Source: Pseudomonadota bacterium
GTDB lineage: Bacteria > Pseudomonadota > Alphaproteobacteria > Sphingomonadales > Sphingomonadaceae
DNA length: 64,000 nt
NCBI GenBank assembly: GCA_963205265.1
Contig: CAUJJI010000216.1
Coordinates: 1 to 64,000, forward strand
Direction: 5' to 3'
Shown: in pieces, positions 11,543 to 21,433 of the stretch
Numbering within the stretch: the stretch's first letter is position 1
Layout of the letters: the number at the start of each line of letters is the position of its first letter
Position numbers and translations under genes: made by a program
Notes under the pieces: model-generated
Database searches by the model: none
The model's input: only the letters and a program-made list of their open reading frames with translations
Told to the model about the DNA's origin: nothing

Positions 11543-13621
11543 ATGAATAACCGGAAAGTTGGCGGTTGCGTCGCTCTTGCATCAATGGTGCTTTCCGGTG
11601 CCTCCGGCGTTGCGCATGCAGGTGTCACGCGCGTCTTGGTCGAGCGCGTTGAAGCAACAAAGCGCCTGGACGGCGCGCCCGATTATGAGATCGTCATAGG
11701 CACATTTGAAGGCGAACTCGATCCTGCCAATCCACACAACCGGATCATAACCGACATCAACCTGACGCCACGAAATGCGCGGGGCCGGGTCGAGTATCGC
11801 GCATCGTTTCGCGTTGCGCGACCGGTCAATCCGTCAAAGGCAAGCGGCCTGTTGTTCTACGACGTGCCGAACCGTGGCCTGGGATCAGTCGCGGCTGATC
11901 CCGATGGTCACGTCCGGGTGATCAGCGGATGGCAAGGAGATCTCGATCCGCTGACATTCAAGAAGTTGTTGAGCGAGATGCGCATCAACATCGATGTTTC
12001 GGCAATTCAGACCATTGCGGTGCCAGTGGCGGAGGGCGTGAACGGCCGCCCTATTACTGGACCTGTCACTGTCCGCCTACTCAAGCGCAGCGCCTCAGAA
12101 CGCAGCGCGCCGCTGAGTCGGGGCATTGGTACACCGGTCGTAGTGCCCGAGCCGGTCAGCCTTGATCCGAGCCACGCGCAATTGTGGCGCGAAAGTCGGG
12201 ACGGTACGAAAGTCGCAGTTGCCGCCGATGCATGGGCATTCGCCGACTGCAAGGCGCAGCCCTTTCCGGGGACGCCGGATTCGACCCAGCTCTGCCTGCG
12301 CGACGGCTTCGATGCGGATGCTGCCTACACACTTGTCTACCAGGCAAAGAACCCGCTTGTGCTGGGGATCGGCTTTGCCGCGACGCGCGATCTTGTCTCG
12401 TTCCTGCGCAGCGGCAAGCCGGACCAGTTCGGCACACCCAATCCGGCGGGCAGCAGGATTAGATGGACAATCGGAGCGGGCAATTCCCAATCCGGAAACT
12501 TCCTCAAGAGCTTCGTTAACCTGGGCTTCAATGCCGATGAGGCTGGCTTGCGGGTGTTCGACGGCATCAACCCGAACATCGCCGCGCGGCAGGTTCCGAT
12601 GAACATCCGCTTCGGGGTGCCCGGCGGAGCTGCCGGACTGTACGAAGCAGGAAGCGAAGGCACGCTGTGGTGGGGCTCCTACAATGACCGCGCACGCAGG
12701 CTGGGCAAGTCGAGCCTGCTCAGCCGCTGCGCCAGGACTGACACCTGCCCCAAGGTGATCGAAACGCTTGGCTCGGCTGAATTCTGGGGTTTGCGTTTAT
12801 CACCGGGGCTCGTCGGCACGGACGCACGTTCTGACATTGCCTTGCCAGGCAATGTCCGGCGATATTATTTCCCGAGCACAGCGCATGGAGGCAGCAACGG
12901 CAAGGGATTCTTGTCCAAGGGAGATCCGGTCCAGGGCACTTGCCTTCTGGCCGGGAACCCTAATCCATCGCGCTATCTGCTGAGGGTTGCGCAGCGGGCG
13001 CTGATCGACTGGGTGCGCGATGGTAAGGAACCTCCGCCGAGCCGTTATCCGGCTTTGGCCAAGGGAGAGCTTGTGCCCGCAGACGCCAGATCGCTTGGCT
13101 GGCCAGCCATTCCCGGCGCGCCCTCGCCCGATGGCAAGGTCAACCGGTTCTTGGATCAGGACTTCGGCAAGAAGCTTCGCGCCAACGATCTGAGCGGCCA
13201 GTTGGACCGCCAGCCGCCCGCTATCCGTCGAACTCTGCCATTGCTGGTGCCGAAGCTCGATGCAGATGGCAACGAACAGTCCGGCGTCCCCTCGGTCCAT
13301 CTGCGCGTTCCACTTGGCACATACACCGGTTGGAATGTCGAAACCAAGGGCATCGGCGCAGGAGGCGGCTGCGGTTTTGAGGCTGGGTTCATTCCCTTTG
13401 CGCGTACGAGGACCGAGCGGGATGCCGCCGGCGATCCTCGTCCATCACTGGAGGAGCGCTATGGCGATCATGCCGGCTTCGTCGCTCAGGTCCGCAAGGC
13501 AGTCGATGCGTTGTTGGCTGAAGGTTGGCTTCTGCCTGACGATGCCAGCCAAATCATCGGCGATGCGGAGGTGAGCGACGTCCTGCAACCCCTGCCTCCA
13601 AGCACAAGACCACAAGGATAA
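11543..13621 (+). CDS. Secreted alpha/beta-hydrolase domain protein
   Basis: Signal peptide MNNRKVGGCVALASMVLSGASGVAHA; family resemblance recognised from sequence (VTRVLVERVE..., C-terminal VHLRVPLGTYTGWN). Confidence 0.7.
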   Translation: MNNRKVGGCVALASMVLSGASGVAHAGVTRVLVERVEATKRLDGAPDYEIVIGTFEGELDPANPHNRIITDINLTPRNARGRVEYRASFRVARPVNPSKASGLLFYDVPNRGLGSVAADPDGHVRVISGWQGDLDPLTFKKLLSEMRINIDVSAIQTIAVPVAEGVNGRPITGPVTVRLLKRSASERSAPLSRGIGTPVVVPEPVSLDPSHAQLWRESRDGTKVAVAADAWAFADCKAQPFPGTPDSTQLCLRDGFDADAAYTLVYQAKNPLVLGIGFAATRDLVSFLRSGKPDQFGTPNPAGSRIRWTIGAGNSQSGNFLKSFVNLGFNADEAGLRVFDGINPNIAARQVPMNIRFGVPGGAAGLYEAGSEGTLWWGSYNDRARRLGKSSLLSRCARTDTCPKVIETLGSAEFWGLRLSPGLVGTDARSDIALPGNVRRYYFPSTAHGGSNGKGFLSKGDPVQGTCLLAGNPNPSRYLLRVAQRALIDWVRDGKEPPPSRYPALAKGELVPADARSLGWPAIPGAPSPDGKVNRFLDQDFGKKLRANDLSGQLDRQPPAIRRTLPLLVPKLDADGNEQSGVPSVHLRVPLGTYTGWNVETKGIGAGGGCGFEAGFIPFARTRTERDAAGDPRPSLEERYGDHAGFVAQVRKAVDALLAEGWLLPDDASQIIGDAEVSDVLQPLPPSTRPQG

Positions 13622-13751
13622 ACGTTCATCTTGCGCCGTGACCAGATTGGATGGGGCTGCGCGCCCGATCGTTCGAACCATGCGCAATGCCAGCCGATCG
13701 AAAATTGATGCGGCTTTTTCGAAACTGCCTCTCTGGTCCGGAGAATGCACG

Positions 13752-15476
13752 ATGAATTCAATCCGAGGCCCCAGCCTTTTTCGACCTCGCCGCCAAATGA
13801 TCTTTGAATCTCTGCCGTTCATTGCACTTGCGAGCATGGTGCTTACAGCCACGCCGCAATCCGCCAGTGGCGCTGGCGCCTCTGCCTTCGACGACAAGGC
13901 GCGATGTGCGGCTCTCGGCAATGGTCGGAGGATCGGCAATGCGGTCATCGTATCATCAAACCATGTCGACGAAGGCTCGGCCAAAGATGCGAGCGGTACA
14001 ACCAATGTCGGCCTCGCCGGCCGTTGCCGTGTCATCGCTGTCGCTTCAGCCGACGGGAAGTCGAATATCCTGATAGAAGTATGGCTGCCGAATGCCGCGC
14101 ATTGGAATGGCAAGTTCCTGGGTACGGGCAACGGAGGGTTCGCCGGATCGGTGAACATCGGACCTTTGGCTGGTGGCCTGAAGCGCGGCTTTGCAGTCGC
14201 CAATACTGATATGGGGACATTTCCCGCGGCCCAGTCAGGTGGAGCGGGCCAGATAGGTTATGCTGCCGGCAACGGCCGACCCTCGGCAGTAAAGGATTGG
14301 GGGCATCGTTCGACACACGAGATGACCTTGCTGGCGAAGGCTGTGATCGAGAGGTATTATGGACGCGCGGCACGCAATTCATTCTTCGCCGGCTGCTCGA
14401 CCGGCGGCCATCAGGGTTTGATGGAAGCCCAACGCTATCCTGAGGATTACGACGGCATCATTGCGGGAGCGGCCGGGCATAACCGCACCCATCTACATAC
14501 GATGTTTCTGCGGCAAGCCCTGGCGATGAACAGGCCGGATTTTGCGCTGCCCAGCTTGCCGTCGCTCAGACTGTGGACAGACCATTGGCGTTCGCGCTGT
14601 GTCGGCAAGGACGGCGGAGCGCCGGGCGACCCGTTCTTGACCGTGCCTGGGAAATGCACAGCGAAGCCGCGCGATCTGATTTGCGGATCAGGCTCGGCCA
14701 GCGACACATGCATTCCGGAAAGCGAGTTGATCCTGCTCGAGACGATGTACACACCAACTCGCAACCCACGCACCGATGAGGTCATCTATCCACGCATCGA
14801 GATCGGTGCCGAACAAAGCCTGGTGCGCTATGCGCATCTGATGGGGGCATTCAAGCCGCGCGGAGTGCCGGCCGAAATCGCTCGCTGGGCATTCCCTTCG
14901 GATTGGGATACCACGACATTTGATTTCGATAGAGACATGGGCCGCGTCGACAGTACGCTTGCTTCCGCCATCAATGCCAACAATCCCGATCTCACACGTT
15001 TCGCCGCTCGGGGCGGGAAGCTGATCATGTGGCATGGCTGGGAAGACTATCTGGTCAGCCCATACGACAGCATCACCTACTATGACCGGGCTTTTGCCAG
15101 CGGACGGTCCAGGTCAGGATTCTTGAGATTGTTCATGGCTCCTGGCGTCGATCACTGCGGCGCCGGAGCCGGACCCGACAGCTTCGGCCAGATGGCTTCA
15201 ATCGAATCGTTCCAGAGGAATGCCGGCCGCGCAAGCCACGACATGCTGGCAGCGCTCGAAGCCTGGGTAGAGGCTGGCAAGGCTCCTGAGGCGATCATAG
15301 CCTCGAAGTACAGCGTGACGGACCCCGACAAGACCATCGCGCAACGGCCGCTCTGCCCCTACCCATCGGCAGCGTACTATTCTGGATCAGGCTCTAACAC
15401 AGATGCGGGCAACTTTTCCTGCGAGTCTGCTGCTCCAGTCAGGTTCGATCGGGCTGCCGACATCTATCTGAAATAG
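13752..15476 (+). CDS. Tannase / feruloyl-esterase family protein
   Basis: FAGCSTGGHQGLMEAQRYPEDYDGIIAGAAG nucleophile motif; LIMWHGWEDYLVSP; GVDHCGAGAGPD; signal-like N-terminus. Confidence 0.9.
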   Translation: MNSIRGPSLFRPRRQMIFESLPFIALASMVLTATPQSASGAGASAFDDKARCAALGNGRRIGNAVIVSSNHVDEGSAKDASGTTNVGLAGRCRVIAVASADGKSNILIEVWLPNAAHWNGKFLGTGNGGFAGSVNIGPLAGGLKRGFAVANTDMGTFPAAQSGGAGQIGYAAGNGRPSAVKDWGHRSTHEMTLLAKAVIERYYGRAARNSFFAGCSTGGHQGLMEAQRYPEDYDGIIAGAAGHNRTHLHTMFLRQALAMNRPDFALPSLPSLRLWTDHWRSRCVGKDGGAPGDPFLTVPGKCTAKPRDLICGSGSASDTCIPESELILLETMYTPTRNPRTDEVIYPRIEIGAEQSLVRYAHLMGAFKPRGVPAEIARWAFPSDWDTTTFDFDRDMGRVDSTLASAINANNPDLTRFAARGGKLIMWHGWEDYLVSPYDSITYYDRAFASGRSRSGFLRLFMAPGVDHCGAGAGPDSFGQMASIESFQRNAGRASHDMLAALEAWVEAGKAPEAIIASKYSVTDPDKTIAQRPLCPYPSAAYYSGSGSNTDAGNFSCESAAPVRFDRAADIYLK

Positions 15477-15539
15477 CCTTTGCTAGTTTGACCCTCTGTG
15501 CCGCAAGGGGGGCGGCAATTTGATAAGGTAGACGGCAAA

Positions 15540-15576
15540 CGGCCCGGCCATCCTCGGGAGGATAGGGGCCGGGCCG
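15540..15576. terminator. Bidirectional hairpin between convergent genes
   Basis: GGCCCGGCCATCCTCGGGAGGATAGGGGCCGGGCC stem-loop. Confidence 0.6.
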
Positions 15577-15603
15577 AAGGCATGCTCGCTCTGGATTGAG
15601 TGA

Positions 15604-18480
15604 TCAGAACTTCTTCGAGATTCCGAATTGGATGAGCCGACCCAGCGTGAAGCCATTGGCATAGCCCGGGTCGCCGATGTTCTTGTACACCGGCGGATCC
15701 GTATCGAAGACGTTGTTGACGTTGAGCGTCAGTTCCAGATCGCGAAGCAGCGTGCTTTCGCCTGGCACCGCGTATTTGAAGAACAGGTTGACAGTGTCAA
15801 ACCGCTTCACTCGATCCTGAGGAAGTCCGGATGCGGTCGGAACGCCGGTCGCCGAGGCGGTGCAGGCCGGAGTGGTCGTGCCGTCGCAGCGCACGACCCC
15901 GTATCCCGCACTGTGATTGAGGGTCGCCTGGGCACGGAAAGCACCGACGTCTGCTCCGACCGTAGCCGCAAGCTGAAGCCGGCTGGTTGCATTGGTCGCC
16001 AGTGGAATACCGGCAATTCTGAGCTTGGTCGCCTTCAGTTCGTCGACGACCGGTGCGCCAAGGCCGGTCTGGCTCTTGCGATCGAGGATGTAGTTGCCGG
16101 CAACGTTGAAATCCAGCCCGCCGAAGCTGGTCTCGGTCCGGTAGCTGACGGAGAAGTCGATGCCCTGGACCTTGATGGTGCCGTAGTTGCCCTGGCGGAA
16201 GTCGACCAGCTCGTAGACGTTCGGGCAGGCAGCGGGAGTGGTGCAGCCCTGGGCTACCGTCGTCAGAGCCGTCGAAGCACCCTGGGCGCCCGAATTGTTG
16301 AGGAACGACTGGATCGTCGCCAGCGGTACGCCCCCTGTTGCCGCAATGACGTTGTTGGGGAAGTTCGCAAAAATCCCGGCATTCGGCGTCGGAATGCTGA
16401 TGATGTTATTGAACTTCACATTGTAATAGTTGGCGCTCGCGCGAAGCCCAGTCATCGGATCGAGATCGATGCCGAAAGAATAGGTCTTGGCCGTCTGTGG
16501 TTTGAGGCCCGGGTTCGAACCCTGGAGCGCGACGACACCGTTCGCAGTCGGCGTGACGCCGGGCGGAACGAACGCGTTGAAGCCGAAGTACGAAGCGGTG
16601 TTGCGCAGGCCACCAAGCTGGTCGTTCGGCGACGGCGCATTGAACGAAGTGGAGTAGTTGCCACGAAAACCAAGCCAGGACACCGGCTTGAAATTGACGC
16701 CGATCTTCGGATTGGTCGTATTGCCGAAGTCACTGTAATGGTCACGGCGCACCGAGGCCGCGATGGTCAAGGTATCGATGAAACCCATGCGGTTCTCGGC
16801 TCCGACGATCGGTACGTTGACCTCACCGAAAACCGAATTGATGCGCCGGCTGTAAGCCGCGTACGGCAGGCTGCGGAGGGTGCCAATCGCACCCTCATTG
16901 GAAGTGCGCTGCCGGAAGCGGTCGAACATGTACTCATAGCCTACGGCCAGCTTGACGTCGCCTCCCGGCAGCGTGAGCAGCGTACCATCGATGATGGCGC
17001 GAGCATTGAACAGCTCTTCCCGACCCTGGCCGGCCCTTTCATTGTTGACCAGCCGGGCGATGTTGGCGGAATCACTCGAGCCTGCGCCGGGGTTATAGAA
17101 ATTGATGGTTCCGGCGGCAGATCCGGAATTCGGGCCGGAGGCAAATGCATTCAGCAGCGTGCTGTTGAGCTCCTGAATATGGAACTCGCTGTTGCTGCGG
17201 CTATAGTTGAAAAGCGTTCGTAACTGCCAATTGTCGGTCAGCTTGGCGGCGAATTCGGCATTGGCACCCCATTCTTGGAATTGAGATCCCGAACGTGCAG
17301 GGCTGGCTCCCAAGACGGGCGAGAGATTGAACAGGACCGTCTGGCTGTCAGTTGCGCTCTGTCCAGGCACGGGGACATAGTAAAAATTGCGAAAGCTGGC
17401 GGGGATGACAAACGGAATGCCGAGCGGCCTCAGATCGACAGCGGCCTGATTGAGTCCCGACACATTGGCACTGCCGCGGAAGGGGGCAGACCCCGTCGTC
17501 TTGCGTTCGCCGTAGAAGGCCCTCAGGTCCGCCGTCAGCCAGGTGGCCAGATCCTGATGGAGGCTGATAATCGCGCCGTGACGGGTGCTCCGCGGAATTG
17601 TCGTCGTACCGTCGGTCGGATCACAGGCATTCGGTGTTTTCGATGTCAGAGCAGGCAAAGCATACAGGTTGGTCACGCCGCCGGCAGTCATCTGCACATT
17701 GCCGGGCGCGCACTGGCGACCACGCGGGGTCAGGTTGGGCGAGAGCCAGTCCACGCCGCGAATGAAATCGCGGTCACGGCCAAAGATCGCGTCGTTGTGC
17801 TGATAGTTGTAGGCTGCGAAGAGCGACCCTGAGCCCCAGTCCTTGCCGACTATCGCGCCAGCTTCAACCTGATGGTAGTTGTCGGCAAAACCATACCGGC
17901 TTTGGACTTTGATGCCATCGAAGCGCTTGCGGGTGATGAAATTGATCACGCCGCCGACAGCATCGGATCCGTAGGTTGCCGAACCGCCGTCCGTGACAAT
18001 TTCGACCCGTTCGATAGCGATTGGCGGGATCAGGTCGGGATCAACGGCATTCTGCGTCACGCCGACTGGTGAAATGCGATGGCCGTCGAACAGCACGAGG
18101 GTGGAAGACGACGAACTGGTCGCGCCCGCAAGGTTGCGAAGGTTGGGGCGAACCACCTGGATCTGGTTGGCGGCGATCGAGAGGGTCGCGTTAGGGACAG
18201 TGTTGAACAGGTTGGTGACCTGCGGCACGGATGCCAGCAGTTCGTTGGCCGTGGTTGCGCCCGTCTCGGCAAGCTTGTTCTGGCCGACGCTGATCAGGTT
18301 AGAGCCTACCGGTGGAGCGCCACGAAGCAGGGTGCCCGTCACCACGATTTCGGAGCCGTCGGTCGCCTCTTCACCTTCTGCATCCTGCGCCCACGCGCCA
18401 GATGAAATGGCAAGCGCGCCGAAAGCTGCGCCAACGAGCAGTCCGTTGCGGATGCCCCTCAATTGATTTCTCGATGTCAC
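15604..18480 (-). CDS. TonB-dependent receptor
   Basis: Signal peptide, plug (SEIVVTGTLL, VEIVTDGGSATYGSDAVGGVINFITRK), C-terminal beta-barrel ending ...RLIQFGISKKF. Confidence 0.95.
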   Translation of the reverse strand: MTSRNQLRGIRNGLLVGAAFGALAISSGAWAQDAEGEEATDGSEIVVTGTLLRGAPPVGSNLISVGQNKLAETGATTANELLASVPQVTNLFNTVPNATLSIAANQIQVVRPNLRNLAGATSSSSSTLVLFDGHRISPVGVTQNAVDPDLIPPIAIERVEIVTDGGSATYGSDAVGGVINFITRKRFDGIKVQSRYGFADNYHQVEAGAIVGKDWGSGSLFAAYNYQHNDAIFGRDRDFIRGVDWLSPNLTPRGRQCAPGNVQMTAGGVTNLYALPALTSKTPNACDPTDGTTTIPRSTRHGAIISLHQDLATWLTADLRAFYGERKTTGSAPFRGSANVSGLNQAAVDLRPLGIPFVIPASFRNFYYVPVPGQSATDSQTVLFNLSPVLGASPARSGSQFQEWGANAEFAAKLTDNWQLRTLFNYSRSNSEFHIQELNSTLLNAFASGPNSGSAAGTINFYNPGAGSSDSANIARLVNNERAGQGREELFNARAIIDGTLLTLPGGDVKLAVGYEYMFDRFRQRTSNEGAIGTLRSLPYAAYSRRINSVFGEVNVPIVGAENRMGFIDTLTIAASVRRDHYSDFGNTTNPKIGVNFKPVSWLGFRGNYSTSFNAPSPNDQLGGLRNTASYFGFNAFVPPGVTPTANGVVALQGSNPGLKPQTAKTYSFGIDLDPMTGLRASANYYNVKFNNIISIPTPNAGIFANFPNNVIAATGGVPLATIQSFLNNSGAQGASTALTTVAQGCTTPAACPNVYELVDFRQGNYGTIKVQGIDFSVSYRTETSFGGLDFNVAGNYILDRKSQTGLGAPVVDELKATKLRIAGIPLATNATSRLQLAATVGADVGAFRAQATLNHSAGYGVVRCDGTTTPACTASATGVPTASGLPQDRVKRFDTVNLFFKYAVPGESTLLRDLELTLNVNNVFDTDPPVYKNIGDPGYANGFTLGRLIQFGISKKF

Positions 18481-18618
18481 TTTCGTCCCTCCCTCTGGTA
18501 TCCCGCAACAACTTGAGGTTCAATCAGTAGAGATGCGTGGCTCGCAATCTGCGAGGTGACGCATCGCGAGCAAACTCCCATTTGCGCCGCATTACGATGC
18601 AGGCATTTGTTCTGCCAA

Positions 18619-18633
18619 ATAGAATTGTTCTAT
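18619..18633. promoter_or_regulatory. Putative LysR-type operator ATAG-N7-CTAT
   Basis: ATAGAATTGTTCTAT in the divergent TBDR/LysR intergenic region. Confidence 0.5.
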
Positions 18634-18687
18634 GCATTAATCCGCAATTCGCATAAATTATTGCATGCCTTTATCTCAAATCGTTTC

Positions 18688-18702
18688 ATGCGTTTAACGC
18701 AT
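18688..18702. promoter_or_regulatory. Perfect palindrome ATGCGTT-T-AACGCAT in the TBDR/LysR intergenic region
   Basis: 7-bp arms around a single T within an AT-rich spacer. Confidence 0.45.
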
Positions 18703-18864
18703 AAATCCATACCTGAAATGTCCTTGATGGATTAATTGACCCGCGGTTATGTTGTCCCAAACGCCCCCGACGTGAAGGCTGCGGGGCAAACGGTTCGAAT
18801 GATCTGGTGCGGGAGTATCAATGATTGAAATACGGCCAGACATGACTGCCAGGATCATCGGCAG

Positions 18865-19770
18865 ATGAGCTGGTCGCCAAACTTGCCCGCCATGAGGTTC
18901 TTCGTCGGCGTTGCGAAGGCAAGAAGCTTCAGTGTCGCAGCACGCGAGATGAACATCTCGCAGCCTGCCCTAAGTCGCAATATCCGCATGCTCGAAGAAG
19001 GTGTGGGAACAAGCCTGTTTGATCGCGACACACGCAATGTGCGCCTGACGGCTGCAGGCGAAGCACTGCTCCCGGTAGTAGAGCGCCTGCTGACCGACAT
19101 CGATCATGCCTTTTCAGAGCTGTCGCTGAGTTTTTCAGGCGAGCGGGGCCGTGTGGTGGTTGGGGCGCTTCCTTCGCTTGCCGCCGGATTCCTGCCCCAA
19201 GTGATAGCGGCGTTTCGCTTGACCCATCCAGGTGTGGACATTGCGGTTGTCGATACCCTGTCGGGCGCCATCGAAACGCGCTTTCGTGATCGGCAGGTCG
19301 ACCTCGCCCTGATCGCCCAGAATCAGGAATCGAACGACCTGACTTTCTTACCGATATTTCAGGAAGAATTTGGCCTTGTCTGCCGATCTGATGATGACCT
19401 TGCCGGTGGAATTGCCGCGACGTGGGAGACTTTTGGCGAGAAGCCCTTTATCGCAATGGCGCCGCTGAGCAGCGTGCGCCGGACCACCGATGCAACGTTT
19501 GCTAAGATCGGCCGTGTTGTCGAACCGCTGTTTGAATGCGCCCACGTACCGACAGTTGGCGGATTGATCGCCAACGGACTGGGAATTTCTGCCCTGCCCA
19601 AGTCTGTCCTGCCGCTGCTGGGATCGGACAAGCTTGTGTGGCGCCCGCTTGGCAAGCCCACGGTCAGTCGTTCTGTCGGAGTTGCGAGCTGGCGGCATTT
19701 CAGTCTTTCACCTGCCGCTCGCGCGTTCCGGGCGGCACTACTCGCCGCTGCTGAAAAAATGGAAAAGTAG
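18865..19770 (+). CDS. LysR-family transcriptional regulator
   Basis: N-terminal HTH MRFFVGVAKARSFSVAAREMNISQPALSRNIRMLEEGVGTSLFDRDTRNVRLTAAG. Confidence 0.93.
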   Translation: MSWSPNLPAMRFFVGVAKARSFSVAAREMNISQPALSRNIRMLEEGVGTSLFDRDTRNVRLTAAGEALLPVVERLLTDIDHAFSELSLSFSGERGRVVVGALPSLAAGFLPQVIAAFRLTHPGVDIAVVDTLSGAIETRFRDRQVDLALIAQNQESNDLTFLPIFQEEFGLVCRSDDDLAGGIAATWETFGEKPFIAMAPLSSVRRTTDATFAKIGRVVEPLFECAHVPTVGGLIANGLGISALPKSVLPLLGSDKLVWRPLGKPTVSRSVGVASWRHFSLSPAARAFRAALLAAAEKMEK

Positions 19771-19771
19771 G

Positions 19772-21103
19772 ATGAAAACGGTGCGCATTGGGTGCGGCGC
19801 CGGCTTTGCGGGCGACCGTATCGATCCTGCGGTGGAACTCGTCGAAAAAGGGCAGCTCGATTTCCTGGCGTTCGAATGCCTGGCCGAGCGGACGATCGCC
19901 CTTGCTCAGCTTGCCTTTCAGCGCGATCGGCGAACTGGTTTCGATCCCCTGTTGGAACAGCGCATGCGGGCAGTGCTGCCAGCAGCAAGGTCGAATGGTG
20001 TGCGCATCATTTCCAACATGGGTGCAGCCAATCCGCTAGGGGCAGCGCGCGAGGTGACACGCCTTGCCCGCCTGCTCGGGATCAGGGGGCTCAAGATCGC
20101 AGCAGTACTGGGCGACGATGTTCTCGCACCGGTTATGGCGGGCCTATCGCCGCTCACCGACAGAGTCGGCACAGTCGCAGACCTGCAGCCCCACGTGATC
20201 TCGGCCAATGCCTATCTTGGTGCGGAAGCGATTGTCGAGGCGCTGGATCTCGGTGCCGATGTGGTCATAACTGGGCGCGTGAGCGATCCGTCGCTTTTCG
20301 TCGGTCCGATGATCCATGTGTTCGGTTGGGCCGCCGATGACTGGGGCCGACTGGCACGGGGCCTGGCTGTGGGCCACATGCTGGAATGTGCCGGCCAGCT
20401 GACCGGAGGCTACTTCGCCGATCCGGGGCGCAAGGATGTTCATGGCCTGGCCCGGCTCGGCTTTCCGTTCGCCGAGGTGGACGAGGATGGAAACGCATTT
20501 TTCTCGAAGGTTACGGGGAGCGGGGGCCGGGTTTCGGTTGAATCGTGCAAGGAGCAACTGCTCTATGAGGTTCTCGATCCGGCCGCCTATGCTCAGCCCG
20601 ACGTGATTGGCGATTTCAGTAAGGCCGTGCTCACGGATGCCGGGCCGGACCGTGTTGCTCTCAGCGGCATACGCGGCTTTCCTCGCCCGGAACAGTTGAA
20701 GGTCTCAGTCGGCTATCGCGATGGATTCATCGCCGAGGGAGAAATCAGCTATGCTGGGCCTGGAGCCGCAGACCGCGGACGGCTGGCACTCGAAATTGTC
20801 CGAGAACGCATAGCTCTTCTCGGGCTGAAGCTGGCAGAAATCGACTTGTCCCTGATTGGCCTCGACTCGGTTGGATTGCGCCGGAAGCCTGCCGAGCCAA
20901 GCGAAGTCAGAGTAAGGGTCGCGGCTCGCACGTTCGACAAACGCACGGCACAACAGGTCGCCCATGAGGTCGAAGCACTCTACACCAACGGACCTGCGGG
21001 CGGAGGCGGCGTGCGCAAGTCCGTTCGCGAAGTCATTGCTATTGCCTCGACGATGATCGGACGCGATGCGATCTCGACGGAAATCTGCATGGAGGAGAGC
21101 TGA
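19772..21103 (+). CDS. AtuA-family protein (acyclic terpene utilization / DUF1446)
   Basis: VRIGCGAGFAGDRIDPAVELVEKGQLDFLAFECLAERTIALAQ. Confidence 0.85.
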   Translation: MKTVRIGCGAGFAGDRIDPAVELVEKGQLDFLAFECLAERTIALAQLAFQRDRRTGFDPLLEQRMRAVLPAARSNGVRIISNMGAANPLGAAREVTRLARLLGIRGLKIAAVLGDDVLAPVMAGLSPLTDRVGTVADLQPHVISANAYLGAEAIVEALDLGADVVITGRVSDPSLFVGPMIHVFGWAADDWGRLARGLAVGHMLECAGQLTGGYFADPGRKDVHGLARLGFPFAEVDEDGNAFFSKVTGSGGRVSVESCKEQLLYEVLDPAAYAQPDVIGDFSKAVLTDAGPDRVALSGIRGFPRPEQLKVSVGYRDGFIAEGEISYAGPGAADRGRLALEIVRERIALLGLKLAEIDLSLIGLDSVGLRRKPAEPSEVRVRVAARTFDKRTAQQVAHEVEALYTNGPAGGGGVRKSVREVIAIASTMIGRDAISTEICMEES

Positions 21104-21104
21104 C

Positions 21105-21431
21105 ATGCAGTTGGGCGAGGTCGCGCATTCCCGATCCGGCGACAAGGGGAACATCTCCCAGATTTCAGTGATCGCCTACAAGGCGGTCGATTTCGAATTG
21201 ATCGAGCGCGCAGTTACCCCGGAGCGGGTGAAGCGGCACCTTGGACTCCCTGCCGCAGTGGTCATCGAGCGGTACGTCGTCCCAGGCCTCAATGCGCTCA
21301 ACTTCGTTCTGAGCGGAGCACTGGGTGGCGGAGTTACGCGATCGATCCGGCTCGATGCACATGGGAAGACCCTGGCCATGCAATTGCTGGACCTTGAGCT
21401 GACCACATCAATTGCCGACGAGACCGCCTGA
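21105..21431 (+). CDS. AtuA-related small protein (separate C-terminal-like domain)
   Basis: MQLGEVAHSRSGDKGNISQISVIAY...NFVLSGALGGGVTRSIRLDAHGKTL. Confidence 0.75.
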   Translation: MQLGEVAHSRSGDKGNISQISVIAYKAVDFELIERAVTPERVKRHLGLPAAVVIERYVVPGLNALNFVLSGALGGGVTRSIRLDAHGKTLAMQLLDLELTTSIADETA

Positions 21432-21433
21432 CC

